Below are positions 21,563 to 33,700 of a stretch of DNA of 64,000 bases, piece after piece. Position numbers and translations under genes: made by a program. The stretch's first letter is position 1. Each line of letters begins with the position of its first letter. Source of the stretch: Kalaharituber pfeilii (lineage: Eukaryota; Ascomycota; Pezizomycetes; Pezizales; Pezizaceae); the NCBI GenBank assembly GCA_015179045.1, contig WHUZ01000008.1:930001-994000 (forward strand). The letters run 5' to 3'. The notes beneath the pieces were generated by a model. It was not told where the DNA came from. It did not search any database and saw nothing but the letters and a program-made list of their open reading frames with translations.

Positions 21563-23061
21563 ATGACTACCGATTCTGCCGAGAACGCAGTTCCAGCACG
21601 TCTGTACCCCTGCCAATATAACACTTAGTGAGGCAGTGGGGTACCTGGGCTAACAGGACATAGAGCGTGTGCGATGCTTCATGGACCTCTCGATTGGCGG
21701 CAAGAAACCAGAGAGAGTCACCTTTGAGCTTGTGAGTTTCCATGCCTTACAATTATACAAATTTCAACTAACTCCCCACAACCATAGTATAATGATAGTA
21801 CGTAACACTTAAGCAAAAATTTTCATTGCTAAATTGACTAACTCATTCACGCAATTGCAGTCACTCCAAAAACCTGCGAGAACTTTAGGGCGCTATGTAC
21901 TGGTGAGAAGGGGATGGGGCAGATGGGGAAGACCCTCCACTATAAGGGTTTGTAAACTATCAATATTTCCAATTGGGCATCAAGATTCTTCTGACTTGTC
22001 ACATAGGCTCCGGATTTCACAGGGTTATCCAGCGATTCATGATTCAAGGAGGTGATTTCACTGCTGGTAATGTACGCGTCACTTCCTCTACCTCCTCTTG
22101 AGCGTGTTTGGGTTAATAATCTCAATATAGGGATCTGGAGGAGAATCAATCTATGGTTCTCGTTTTGAAGACGAAAACTTTATTAGGAAGCATGACAAGC
22201 CATTCCTCCTATCAATGGCAAATGCTGGACCTGGAACCAATGGATCTCAATTTTTCATCACCACTGTTGAGACACCTCATCTTGATGGAAAGCATGTGGT
22301 TTTTGGTGAAGTTATTTCCGGAAAAGGTGTCATCCGCAAAATTGAAAGTACCAAAACTGATCCCAATGACAAACCAATTCAACCAGTCATCATTGAGGGT
22401 ATGTATATTCAGTATTCACTCATGAGGACTGGTTTGAACTAACATCTATTTAGACTGTGGTGTGCTTGGCGGGGCTGAGACCGAAAATCCAACTGCCAAA
22501 GACAGTGTTACTGATGATCAATATGAAGATTTTCCAGATGATCAGGCTCCAGATGGTCTCTCTGGGCCAGAAACCCTCAGGATTGCATCCGAAATTAAAG
22601 AATACGGGAACAAAGCGTTTAAAGCTGGTGACCTTGAGTTGGGTATCGAGAAGTACCAAAAAGCGTTGCGATATGTGAAAAAATACTCTGCCCCGAGAGG
22701 CAACGATCCGAAGGAGCTTTTGGGTCAGTTGACAACCCTCAAGTTCACTTTATATTCAAACGCTGCGCTTCTGCAAAACAAGATTGGAAATTTTCGCGAT
22801 GCCGATGAGAGTGCAACCAAAGCGTTGGAAGTAGAGAGTATCACAGACAAAGACAAGGCGAAGGCACACTTTAGAAGGGGTGTGGCAAAAGTTGGATTGA
22901 AGGATGATGCTGCAGCATTGGAGGATTTGACAAAGGCGAATGAACTTGTCCCAGGTGATGCTGCTGTTGTCAAAGAGTTAGAGACCGTGAAGAAGAGGCT
23001 TCATGAAGCCCACCAAAAGCAGAAGGCCAAGCTGAAGAATTTCTTTGGGAGTGGAAATTAA
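21563..23061 (+). CDS. CPR6: Cyclophilin-40 type peptidyl-prolyl isomerase with TPR domain
   Basis: Hsp90 co-chaperone: an N-terminal cyclophilin PPIase and a C-terminal TPR domain that binds the Hsp90 tail (family knowledge). Seven exons: 21563-21599, 21664-21731, 21788-21797, 21861-21947, 22007-22071, 22131-22398, 22454-23061; all phases agree, giving 380 residues, the family's usual size. PPIase signatures: [70 protein letters not shown]. The His in TPHLDGKH replaces the Trp of CypA, as in Cyp40, suggesting weak cyclosporin binding. The TPR part has [36 protein letters not shown] and [17 protein letters not shown]. The third exon is only 10 nt. The first intron has a weak GTCTGT donor, so the N-terminal 12 residues are less sure. 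Confidence 0.93.
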
Positions 23062-23327
23062 ACAGGAGCTTTGAGGCTGTCATATTATTTTTTCAGCTGG
23101 GCATTGGAGTTATAATTCCGTACTTATCATATTTTGTATTTTTCGTTTACCTTTTCTTTTTTGGCGTTTTGTGTTCACTTGCTTTCTCCTGCGAGTTAAG
23201 TAGCAGCACTAGTGCTTAGTGATTATTTAGGAAAGAATGTGATTTCACTTATGAGCGGTGGTCTATGAGTTGTCTAGACACACTGGCCACTGGATCAGGG
23301 CCAAAAATGATCCAGAGAATCAACATA

Positions 23328-23418
23328 CAGTGACCCGTAAAAAAGTCTTGGGGATTAGGCAATATTGGGGTAAGTGTATCATGGAAGCTTAATCCCCAAG
23401 ACTTTTGATGGGTGACTG
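23328..23418. mobile_element. 91-bp MITE with TA target duplication
   Basis: Ends CAGTGACCC and GGGTGACTG are flanked by TA on both sides (23326-27 and 23419-20). Inverted arms continue inward as AAAAGTCTTGGGGATTA and its complement, about 30 bp each. A Tc1/mariner-type origin is inferred from the TA duplication. Confidence 0.8.
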
Positions 23419-25494
23419 TACATATGTATATTCGCTTTCCGTCTACATGAAATCAACTAACTTGCTGACCTGATATGGCATATAAAATGAAACAAGAAGC
23501 TAACACCCGCCCGCAAAGCAAATGACCAATAATCCTCAAAATTAAAATGCTTCGGTTATTTGATTACCCTGGATAGTAAGTGCTCAAGGTTCCCTGTTCC
23601 ACCGACTAATATGCCTACCATACCGGGAAATTTTGCAAGCACTCATGCTCTGATTACCTCCAGGATAACCTTGTCTCTATTCTGCTAAACAGTTCATCCG
23701 TCACTAAACTTTGCCCAATCATACAAGCCCAGCTGCAACAAGCTTGCAAACAATATAAGTTCAATGTAATGTGGACGCGAAATATTCTTGTCCGCCACTT
23801 TACAACTGGTGCTAGGTTTGCCTCATCTTGGTTTGATTGGGCGGCTTTTAATGGTGAGCGATGCTTTAGAGTTGTATACGTAAGGAGAGTAAAACTTGTT
23901 AAAGAGAAGCATTCTAAAATTGCGCTAGTGGAATGGTAAGATGGGACTGGGCGATGAGAAGGTGACGGGAAAGGTGGGGGGAAGGTGCAGTGGGAGTATA
24001 AGGGGTAGGACGGTCAGATAAGATCAAGAGAAGGTGGAGTCTTCTAGTGTTCGAACTGACTTATAGCTAAGGAATCATGGATAGGTATAGAATTGAGGGC
24101 CCCAGTTCGATTCCAATCTGAGGACAAGAGGGTTGCCCAGCATCTTAATAGTTAATAAGATGGATCCGGTTCCATGAGATTCAATTGTGGTGGAAGCAGT
24201 GGGACATTACTAAGCAGAATAGGGTCTGGTTCACGGGATTAGTGCGACCTGTTTCTAATTTTTGCAATATTTTTTTGTATTAGTTATTCTTTTGAGATGT
24301 GCACGATGGCCTGGGCGGTGGTTAGCTGTTCCTCGGGGCCCTGCCGACCCTCAACTACCGCTCAGAGGTTCAAACTCGCACGCTGCATATTACCCTCAAA
24401 TGCCTCTAAGTTGTAGGTCCTGAAATTTACCCTCACCTGCATCGCCGCAGCTGAACTCATATGCTGTCTAGTTTACGCTCAACTACATCTCCGCGGTGCA
24501 ATTCTACTCCAGAGAATGTCTAAACTATCCTCAGGTGCGTGCATTTCAGAGGTTAAAAGAAGAAAACGTTCCTTAAGATTTGCAGGATGCGTTGACTAAG
24601 TATGACTAAATCACATGACATTCCCATGGAGCTTCATTGTTGAGTCTGGTCCAATGGACGCTCTGGTCCAGTGGTCCAGGTTCCTGTGCCCAGCGCCAAA
24701 CGATCAGTGAAAGTTCACGAGATCAATCAGTTAGCTACGTGAGGAGACAGTACATTTATTGGTTATTTGTAACCTAGCAAAACAGCAGTACAATAGCTGT
24801 CAAGCTTCTTCAAAGCACGTGGAACGGGTACAGCGCCGAGGCACAACAGCAAAGGGGCCAATATGCTCAAGTCCTGAGGTAGAGTAAAGAAAATTTTTGG
24901 TTATTCCTTTCATTAGAAAAACGCTAGACTACATCTTCAGGCAGTAGCTAATCTATTAGAATGTAGCTAGTAACCAAAACCTCACCTCCAGTGATTCTCC
25001 TAGCTTTTTCTTTATGGCTACACGGTAGCTTTGATGCCAAATCGATAAGCAAACAAGCCGCCGTTTCGATGGAGGATATCCCTTTATGCGAGATTACTTC
25101 CTACATGCGCTTCATCGACATCAGATGGCCTTCCATTCTGGGTTCGAAATTAGTCCATAGGTTGGTTTTGCATGACATCAATCTCTGCAGGTAGACTAGA
25201 GTCTTGGACTAGTACGATGCGTGTCCACCAGTATGCGTTGATCCCGAGCTGGCAGTTTCGTTGATGGAGCGGGGTAAGTAATCATTTTCCTTCTAGTCCA
25301 ATATGAAGCTTTATTGCGATGAGCCTACATTGATATTCGTCCCATCCCAAATTTCCGATGTTCTGTATCAAATGTTTATTTGAGTTGAGTGCATCAGACC
25401 GCTAGCATCCAGTATCTCACAAGACAAATATGTTGGTAAGGCATGAGACAATTAAATTAGCTGGGTACGAGAATAGTAAATTAGTACTCATCGT

Positions 25495-25870
25495 TTACTA
25501 GTACTAGACAGAAAAATAAGTATTTGGACAGGGGATATCATAAACGCATATTTATGCGCCATGCAGTATTCGGCAGAAACTACCGTAGCATATTTTCGTA
25601 TACTTGGCTGTTGGTACTAGTACTAGCCAGTAAAATATGTATTCGGACAGGGGCACTAATGCACAGCATGCGCTATGTCCGAATACATATTTTACTAGCT
25701 AGTAGCCATGAGACTACATAGTTCAAATTTCGTGATAGGGTGTCCAAATTTATTATGTAAAAAGTATTTGGACAGCTGACATGATTTGGGCAGCTGACAT
25801 AATGAATTTGGACTTTTATACCTATTCTTTTCTGCCAAGCATGCGAAGATATAGCCAGTAAAATACCTAA
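25495..25870. mobile_element. TACTAG hairpin element, intact copy plus decayed copies
   Basis: 25621-25704 (84 bp) is a near-perfect hairpin with 29-bp arms TACTAGCCAGTAAAATATG.. and TATTCGGACA at the inner edge; the arms differ at one base. Decayed relatives (AAGTATTTGGACA, GGCTAGTA) lie on both sides at 25495-25620 and 25736-25870. A second intact copy is at 50757-50850. Confidence 0.75.
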
Positions 25871-27740
25871 TGCTGGCTAGTAATTGACTTCGGCCGGAGG
25901 TCAGTGCAACTAGACTATAATTATAACAGAACTTGAACCCAGGTGGAAATCCTATGGCCATGGTCCACCTGTGAAATATGATTGTATTGATTACACCTGA
26001 GCCAAAGAACCGTGGCAGTACCTGGATGGATAAGGCAAACGGAGATGTAGAGACGTTACTTCTCAAGTGCTACTTTAAGTACTCTACTCTACAGTAATGC
26101 TCAATATAAATGATAGGTTTTGGAGGGAACGACACAATCATAAAGCTAGTAGTAGACTCTTTAGTCTCATAAACGACGATTGATGAATGCAAGGATTGAG
26201 CGGAGGCCTGTTTGATTCCCGCTTCAATTGGTGCACTCTAATTTCCGGGTTATTGGTATATGGGCACCAGACTGCGTACTTAGAATTGGACATTCGATTG
26301 GAGCTGTATCAGAAGTCACAACCGACGCCTCACATGCCGCTGCTCTAAAGCTGTACTCGAGTACACCCGAGTGAGGGATGCCCAATTGGCGTACTTACCT
26401 CGAGTACCGACCAAGGCAGGTCCTGCAATGCTCTGCTGCACCCACAAGCTAACCACGGGTGCGCTGCTGACAGCCTCGCCCAATCTTCTGTCTTTCCGTC
26501 ACAGCCGCGCAGGAAAGGCCGTATTGGCTAACAAACCGCGCCACATCGGCCATGTGACTGCCATCGCTCAGTGTGCGTGCTTGAGCTGGAGAATACAAGA
26601 CACAGCGTCCCGACAAGTTTATCTGGTTGGCTTGACGTGTTTCGCTGCTCTCTCGTACCCACGCGCTTCGTCCTTTGCTGCCCACCATTATTGCCCCCCT
26701 ACCACCCTCCACGCTATACTCGTACTTAGCATGACAAGGGTGGTCATAAAATAAAAAAGAAGGATGTTCAAGGGTTGCTGTTCTGGGCGACTGGCCGCAC
26801 TACGAGTAAGGGCTACCTGGATATCTCTATAATCCCTAGCAGAAGGCCATGCGAAGTGGGCATGTTCTTGAGGCACGTATCGCATACATCCTACTCCTCC
26901 AGAGCCTGCAAGTACTCAACTGCCCCTTCTGCGTGCCTTCTGTGCCTTGGTGGTGCTGCAGCTTGTATTGCGCTCACTGTGCGCCGGCCCATTCAGCATC
27001 TCCATCCCTCCATCGCTGCCGCCCCATCCTCAGCTCAGCAGCAGTCAGTCTGAGTTGAGTACAGTACATTACCTCGCTTCTACCTTTGACTGTAGATTGC
27101 GCACCCAGAAGGAGCATCACCCGACTCCGTCCGCTTTTGAGTTTTCTGACTTCCACTGCAATTGTAAGCCTTCCCCGTAGCCATGTGCAGTATCCTTAAT
27201 ATGCTCACCTCGCAAATCAGATCTCCCGGCTTGTAGAATCTGCACAGCTCTCCCAGCTCCCAGCTTCAAGCGAGTCTACTATCACCGTATAGGCTTCGGA
27301 TTCCTTTTTTCGTTCGTGTGTTAGTTTAATTTTGTTGTCGCAAGTCGCCCTTGCAACAAGCTGCCTTCATAATCCCAACTCCAATACCAATCTCAACCCT
27401 ACCGTATTCCTTGATGTCTTGATACATTCACAGTCCTCTAGTCAATATTGCAGCGAAGAATTACCCTAGCTCTCCCTTCCGTGAAATCAACATCAGACGC
27501 TGAGGAAGGAATTCTAACAGAGTCGTGGGGCACCTTATCCTACAGGGAACTAAGTCGAAAAACCGCCTAGTCCACAACTAATACTGATCTCCCCCTCCAT
27601 ACGGTCCTCCCCTTTCTCCCAAAGCAGAGGATTGCCGAGTTCGACATTCGTCTTTTTTTTTTTTTTTTTTTTTTTTCCCTCCATTTACTTTTATTTGTAA
27701 ATTTTTTTTTTCCCTATCTCAAACCGGTTTGTTTTCTCAG

Positions 27741-30700
27741 CTCTTCAACGTGTTTTCCTCACCACGTTCGACTTCCTCTCGTTCAAGTCACCATCAGGGG
27801 CTGACCTCCCCACCCTACCCCCCTTCACCCCACCCGGAGCTTGTCGCGTCCCCAAAATCTCTGGCTGCGGACGTCTTTGAGAGGGTCGCGCGCTCGGGGT
27901 CATACTCCCGCTCCTCCTCAAGTGTCATCCCTTCATCCTCCCCGTTCACAAAAGGCATCTTCCCTCGACCTGAAAGTTCGCTATATTATACTGCTAGCTT
28001 GAAGAGTTTTAGCAGTGTACACCCCACTGAACAAGGTGATAACGCCGAAGCATTTGGAGGGGAATTAAGTTCAGCCCCTGCAGCTACTAATCGAGGGAGG
28101 GTAAACCAACCCGAGGGTCCAACATCTAGCGGACTCGGAGTTCTTTCTGCTTTACGAGAATCCACACGGAGGAGAGGGTCTGGAGCAGAAACTCAATTTT
28201 TACAACGACGTTATACAGAAGCCTGGGTGAAGCAATATCAGCATCCAGATAGCAATCCCAGCTGGTATAACTATAGCAGCCCAGAGGAAGACCACAACGA
28301 CTTTGAGGAGGACGAAGGTGAGGAGGAGGAGGAGGAGGAAGAGGAGGAGGATCTCGAAAATCTGGACGGCTTCAAGAGGGGGCACAGGAAGAGGAACCAT
28401 AGCAACGCCAAAACCATTACGCAGGCGGACATTGCAAATATTCTGAGAGAGGCCACACCAACTCCACCAGAACAGGACGAGGACCGCGCAACTGGGGCAT
28501 ATTCATCTGATAACGACGGTCAATATCTCTTCTACAAAACGGCACCACAATCAATGGCAGGCACAGTCAGTACTGACACACCTCCCATGCCGGAGGTACA
28601 AAAGAACCACCCAGATGGCTTGGGTGATGGAATAGAAGAAATAACTAGGCCTAACTCGACAGTATCGATACCACCTAATGGCACCACTACCCCTACACCT
28701 TTGCAGCTGGTCCCAACCAAACCTCCTACTCGAACACAGTCAAGGGCGTCCGTGAAATGGAACGGAAAGACCGTAATGATCAGTATACCATTGGACATAA
28801 GGGACGAAAATGGGTTTGATTGTGTGCATAATAGGCCACTTCCCTTGACAAAAGAGCAGGTGGTTGAAAGATTGAGGACGTGGGAAAAGATGGGCTACAG
28901 TATTGAAGCTAGAGATATATATGGTGATAATGGGCAAAGCAAAGAAATCTACCCGGAAGAAATAATGGGTCCAGTCGATAAAAGTGAAGTATATGTGAAT
29001 ATTCCGGACAGGAGAGGTGAGATGCTTCCAACTCCGAACTTATTTGTAGTGATGCATATTCAAGCCCTGCGAATGAGGCTTTCCTGCATTGCTAGGATTA
29101 TCCTTGTGATGTCTTGGCTCATACAGGATGAGGGAACTTTACTAATGCAAACTACAGACTGGGAGGCATATGTTCAGGCACTTCGTGAAGAGAAATTGAG
29201 AGCTTTAGGGGTAGCTCTAGGTGACGATCCGATACCACCATCAATGAATAGTCGAGGGCAGACGCCGATGATGCCATTGGTATACATCCCATTATCATTT
29301 TAGAGCGGTCAGGTTTGTGTGATTAACAGATATACTAGGGAATAACAACGCCTTCATCCTTCCCGTCAAATACATTCTCTCCTCCTTCATTAACTGGCTC
29401 CGTAATTGGCAATCATCAATTTAATCATTTCTCTCCCGCAGGAACGCCCCAGCCGGGATTTGGATTTACGCATGTGCCATCTCCAATTGGCCCTACTAAC
29501 CTCGGTCACTTCCATAACTCCAGACAGTCCATATCGTTCCAAGGTGGAATTCCCGCTTTTCCTGTAGTATCTCCCGGGCAAAATGAATGGGATTCTTATA
29601 ATATGTATTCTTCTCAACCTACTACACCCTTCCACGTTCCTGGGTGGAATTCTCCATTTGGGCGAGGGGGGTCACCTGCTCTGCCCCATATCCTGGGTAA
29701 TAATGGTATCAGCGGAGCATATACTCCAGGAATTGAGCGCAATAGCAATATCTTGTCACCAACGGTGCCTGAAATCCCCATACCTGAAAGTATGCTCCAA
29801 AATGGCACACAGGTCTTTGCAGAAAGACTCCAGCAACAGAATCAGCAAATTCGGAGAGGGTCACCACTTGCACATGTCAGGGAAGCGTCGGTTGAAGAAA
29901 GTGAACCGTTGCTACCACTTAAGAAATTTGGCATTGAACCACAAAAAGAGTCTGGAGGAGAGAAACAAGGTCCAAAGCTAGTTGAACCAGTCCCACAACA
30001 TCGTAGAAATCAGCCAAGTGTCAGCTTGCAGAGAGAGATGCAGGGTGTGGAGAAGGATGACAGTACCTCGCCAACACATGAGGTGCATAAAGAAGAGCCT
30101 AAGGAAGATAAGAACGGCACTGGTGTATTTACTACAAACCCAGCATTCTCGGCTCCTCCGAGCTTTCTTATCCAAACTGAAGGCACACTACAATTTCCTG
30201 ACCAACCGGAAATGCCCAAGTTGGAGGTTGATGTGCATTTAGGAGCAGAACTGGCATCAAATCCCGATGATGATGTTACTGATCCGGAAACCGAAGCGAA
30301 GGAGAGAATAGAGACAGTGTTGGGCAATCTTAATGGTAATGCTAATAACAGCCCGCAAATTCCTGTCCAAGAATCAAAGACACAAGAGAATTTCTATAAT
30401 CCACATGTTAGAGATGGCTCCCAACAATATTTTACGCAGCCTCACTACCTTGGCCCACGTGCTCATTCTGACCCAGTTACAATCAAGGCTCAGTTGCAGC
30501 ATGACTATGACTCTCAAGACCCAATACAGCATTCAGCAATGGCGATGCTTGTTGCCGGTACTGATCTCCATCAAAATGGTGGGCTCGGGCCTCTAGGAAT
30601 GGGTGGTGAACTCCTTAGTGAAGATGCCAGGACGAATATCTCGGATGAGATTGAGACAAATCCAAGTTTGCCTCCTAGTCCACGGAGGGCTTTCGCTTTA

Positions 30701-33700
30701 CCAGTAGGCAGTCAACATGCACATCATATCTCCAACGGCAGCAATAGGAGCGCATGGGACCAACCTGAAACTTTGAAGCCGCGAGTGTCTGAATTTAAAT
30801 TCGACCCTACAGCAACCTTTGATCTTAAACCTTTGCCCTTTAAGCCGACGACTCAACCAAAAAAAGAGTCAAGCATCGGTGGTTTTGGTTCAAAGAGTTT
30901 CAACGTTGCTGCGCCGAGCTTTACTCCCAGTGGTCTTTTTGGGGCCACAACCTTCAACCCGGAGGTACCCACATTCACGCCGTCTTTCTCTGCCCCTAGT
31001 TTCCCACCCCAACCTGAGATTGTTCGTCCGCCTCCGATAAAGAAGATTATCCCTATTGTGAGGCCTCCTAGTCGGAAACAAGAAGAAAGAGAGGCCGAAG
31101 AGTCGTCGGATCCAAGAGATCCTAAATCTCAGGACGGTGTGCGCAAGCGAACGAGAACCGAGCCAACTGTGGATGAGGTTGAAGAGAAGATGAAGGAAGA
31201 AGAGCACAAGGAGAAGGATGTTCATGTCGACAAGCCTCAGGAAGATGACAACGGTAAGAAACAGCCAGAGAAAGAAAGGCATACAGAAATACCTGAATGT
31301 AAAGAAGAGGCAGTCAAAAAAACGGAAGAGGTTATTGAAGGTACTAAACTAAATGCAGAGTTAGAGTGTGAAAAGGGTAAAAATAAAGATAACGAAATAA
31401 GGGAAGAGAGCGAAGAACAACATGTAATTGAAGATGACGAACACGAGGAGGAGGAGGAAGAGGAGGAGGAGGAGGAGGAGGAGGAGGAGGAGGAGGAGGA
31501 GGAGGAGGAGGAGGAGGAGGAGAGCGGGGAGGAAGATGAAACTGAAGAAGTTAGCAGCGATGAGGAGGCAGAAGCACTGATGACAAAGTCGGCTGAAGAA
31601 GTTGTTAAGGACCTGAATCCATATGAACTCAAGCATCTGAATGAGATGGAAGAATATACACATGCACGCCCATCTACAACCTTTGATTCTGCGAGAGCAA
31701 AGCACATTAGAACGCCAGATACTGCAGAAGATGGGTCCTTACCCGACCTTTCGGTTGAGGAAGCTCAATTTGTTCTTGCAAACAGTCTAGTTGACGATAA
31801 TGCCCCATCTCCACCACCAGCGGAAGCGCAGCCTCCTCCGCCGCCAGGCAGGAGAACTTCTCTGTATCCCGGTGTCACACCGTTCAAATTTGATTTCAAT
31901 GCTGCGGAAACCAAGTCTTTTCTACACAAGTCGCAGCAGCCGTTAACTCCTAAGGCTACAGGTATGCTTTCCAAAATATGCTTTTACTCTCTCTCCATCC
32001 CCCTATTACATCTGTAGCCTCTTCGATCTGTTTTGCCCCCTGCTTTTTCTAATACTTATTTTTTTGTAGTATCTCCTTCCCAGCTTCCGAAGGAACACAA
32101 TGGTCGCAGCACTCCAGAGAAGCCGCCAATGCCTTCTGATAAGGAATTAGATGAGGTTATAAGGACGCTTAGTGAAGCAGACCCACCGTTAATCAGTCGC
32201 AGAGAGCCTCCAGGGGAGATCGAAGTAGATGATGAATCTGAACCACTCGATGATGAGGAAGAACAAGAGTTAGAGGAGGAGATGTATGAAGAGGCTTTGC
32301 CCTGGAAAGCTCGGAATACTCCTAGGAGGCCTCGAATTCCTGATTTTAAACAGCCAACTCCACCTCATGATATCTACAATGAGAACCCCGAACGTAGCAC
32401 CACCTCAAGTCCTACCCCAAGGGGAATAGAGCCATATCATCACCGTGCTGCCTCGTTTTCGCCAGATGAAGATGCTCTCGATGTCCGTCCTGCTGTTTCT
32501 TCATACAAACCACCTGACTTACCGCCGGTGGAAAAATTCAGATCAACAGCAATTGGGATCACTAGTAAAGAGCTTGATAGTGACTGGGACGACATGGTTT
32601 CTGATGGCGGGAACCCTAAATTGCGGCCTCAGAGTCGATTGTTCTTTGACTCTCATGTTGAGGAACTGGTTGGTGCACTTCTCAAAACACATGTTGATCC
32701 ATTGGAAAAGTCATTAGCGATGATTCAAGTTACTCTCTCAGAGCTTTCGAGTGTACAACCTGCATCGCAATCGAGAAGGGAATTTTCAATCAATACCGCT
32801 GAAAGCGATGCTGACGATGAGGATGAGGAAGACGAAGAGATAGCCCCACCTCGTTCCCCTAAGCGAGATCACAAGCTTGAGAAGATTAAGGCTGCATTGA
32901 TAGAAGCCCTAGCAACAACGAACCTGAAAATCAATTTTCCGCAGTCCCAAGATCAGAGTGCTCTCCAACCAGCTTTTCAATATAGCGAAGACATCAAATC
33001 CGCCATTCTCGAGGCTACGAGAGGCCTTGATAAAAAATTAGATGCGAACAAAGTTGATGTTGAAGAGGCAATAAAGGATTTTCAGGCCATTCTCGAAAAG
33101 GGTCAATCAGGTAACATGAAAATGCTCATGCAGACGTTACATGGTTTACAAGACACTCTTAGTGAGAGAGAAAGAATTGTCCTTGAATCCACGAAGGCTT
33201 TGGAAGACAAGCTGAACGAAAGCCTCAACTTGGGAAACAAAGCTCTTGAGGAGCTACAAGCTACATTACAAAGTGGACACTCCGGCAGCATGACAGTAAT
33301 CACCAAAACTCTCCACGACTTGGAAGGAGCAATGAATTCCAGAGAGGATATCGTCATCGCAGCAACCAAGTCTCTGGAAAACAGAGTGAATGACGTTCTG
33401 ACAGCCAATAATTTGTCTATGGAAGAGGTAAATACATCAGTGGCCTCGCATCTTGAATCCATCGAGAATTCTCTTCAACTCGCCAGAAAGGGTATCGAAG
33501 ACAAGGTATTTTGGCTTAATCGCAACCTCATTGATTCAACTGAAGCTTTGCAAGAGAAGATCCTTGAGAAGCAAGATGCGGCTTTGGAGCGTGCAGGCAG
33601 CCTTGAGCAGAAGTTGCTGGATTACAGCCTCATAACCGTTGAGAATAACACGGCTCTCGAAACAAGTCTTTCTAAAAGAACTGATGCGATCATTGAGGCA

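Larger units (their letters stand above)
23062..27740. other. Gene-free spacer with small inverted-repeat elements
   Basis: No coding gene is supported. It holds a 91-bp TA-flanked element (23328-23418), a group of TACTAG hairpin elements (25495-25870), a GC-richer stretch at 26350-27180, and the leader of the giant coiled-coil gene with a 24-T run at 27653-27676. Confidence 0.5.

Noticed and set aside
24030..24130. TTCGATTCC word resembling a tRNA T-arm
   Set aside because: No 5-bp T-stem, acceptor stem or anticodon arm can be drawn around it.
25880..26020. GGTTCAAGTTC box-B-like word on the minus strand
   Set aside because: No box A at the right distance and no cloverleaf; a tRNA gene or tRNA-derived SINE is not supported.
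31237..31707. Minus-strand frame with a long poly-Ser run
   Set aside because: Antisense shadow of the poly-Glu tract in the giant gene.
29474..32017. Three separate genes at 27.7, 29.5 and 32.0 kb
   Set aside because: The second frame begins with GTG and the last two join in phase across a well-formed intron; one large gene explains all three better.
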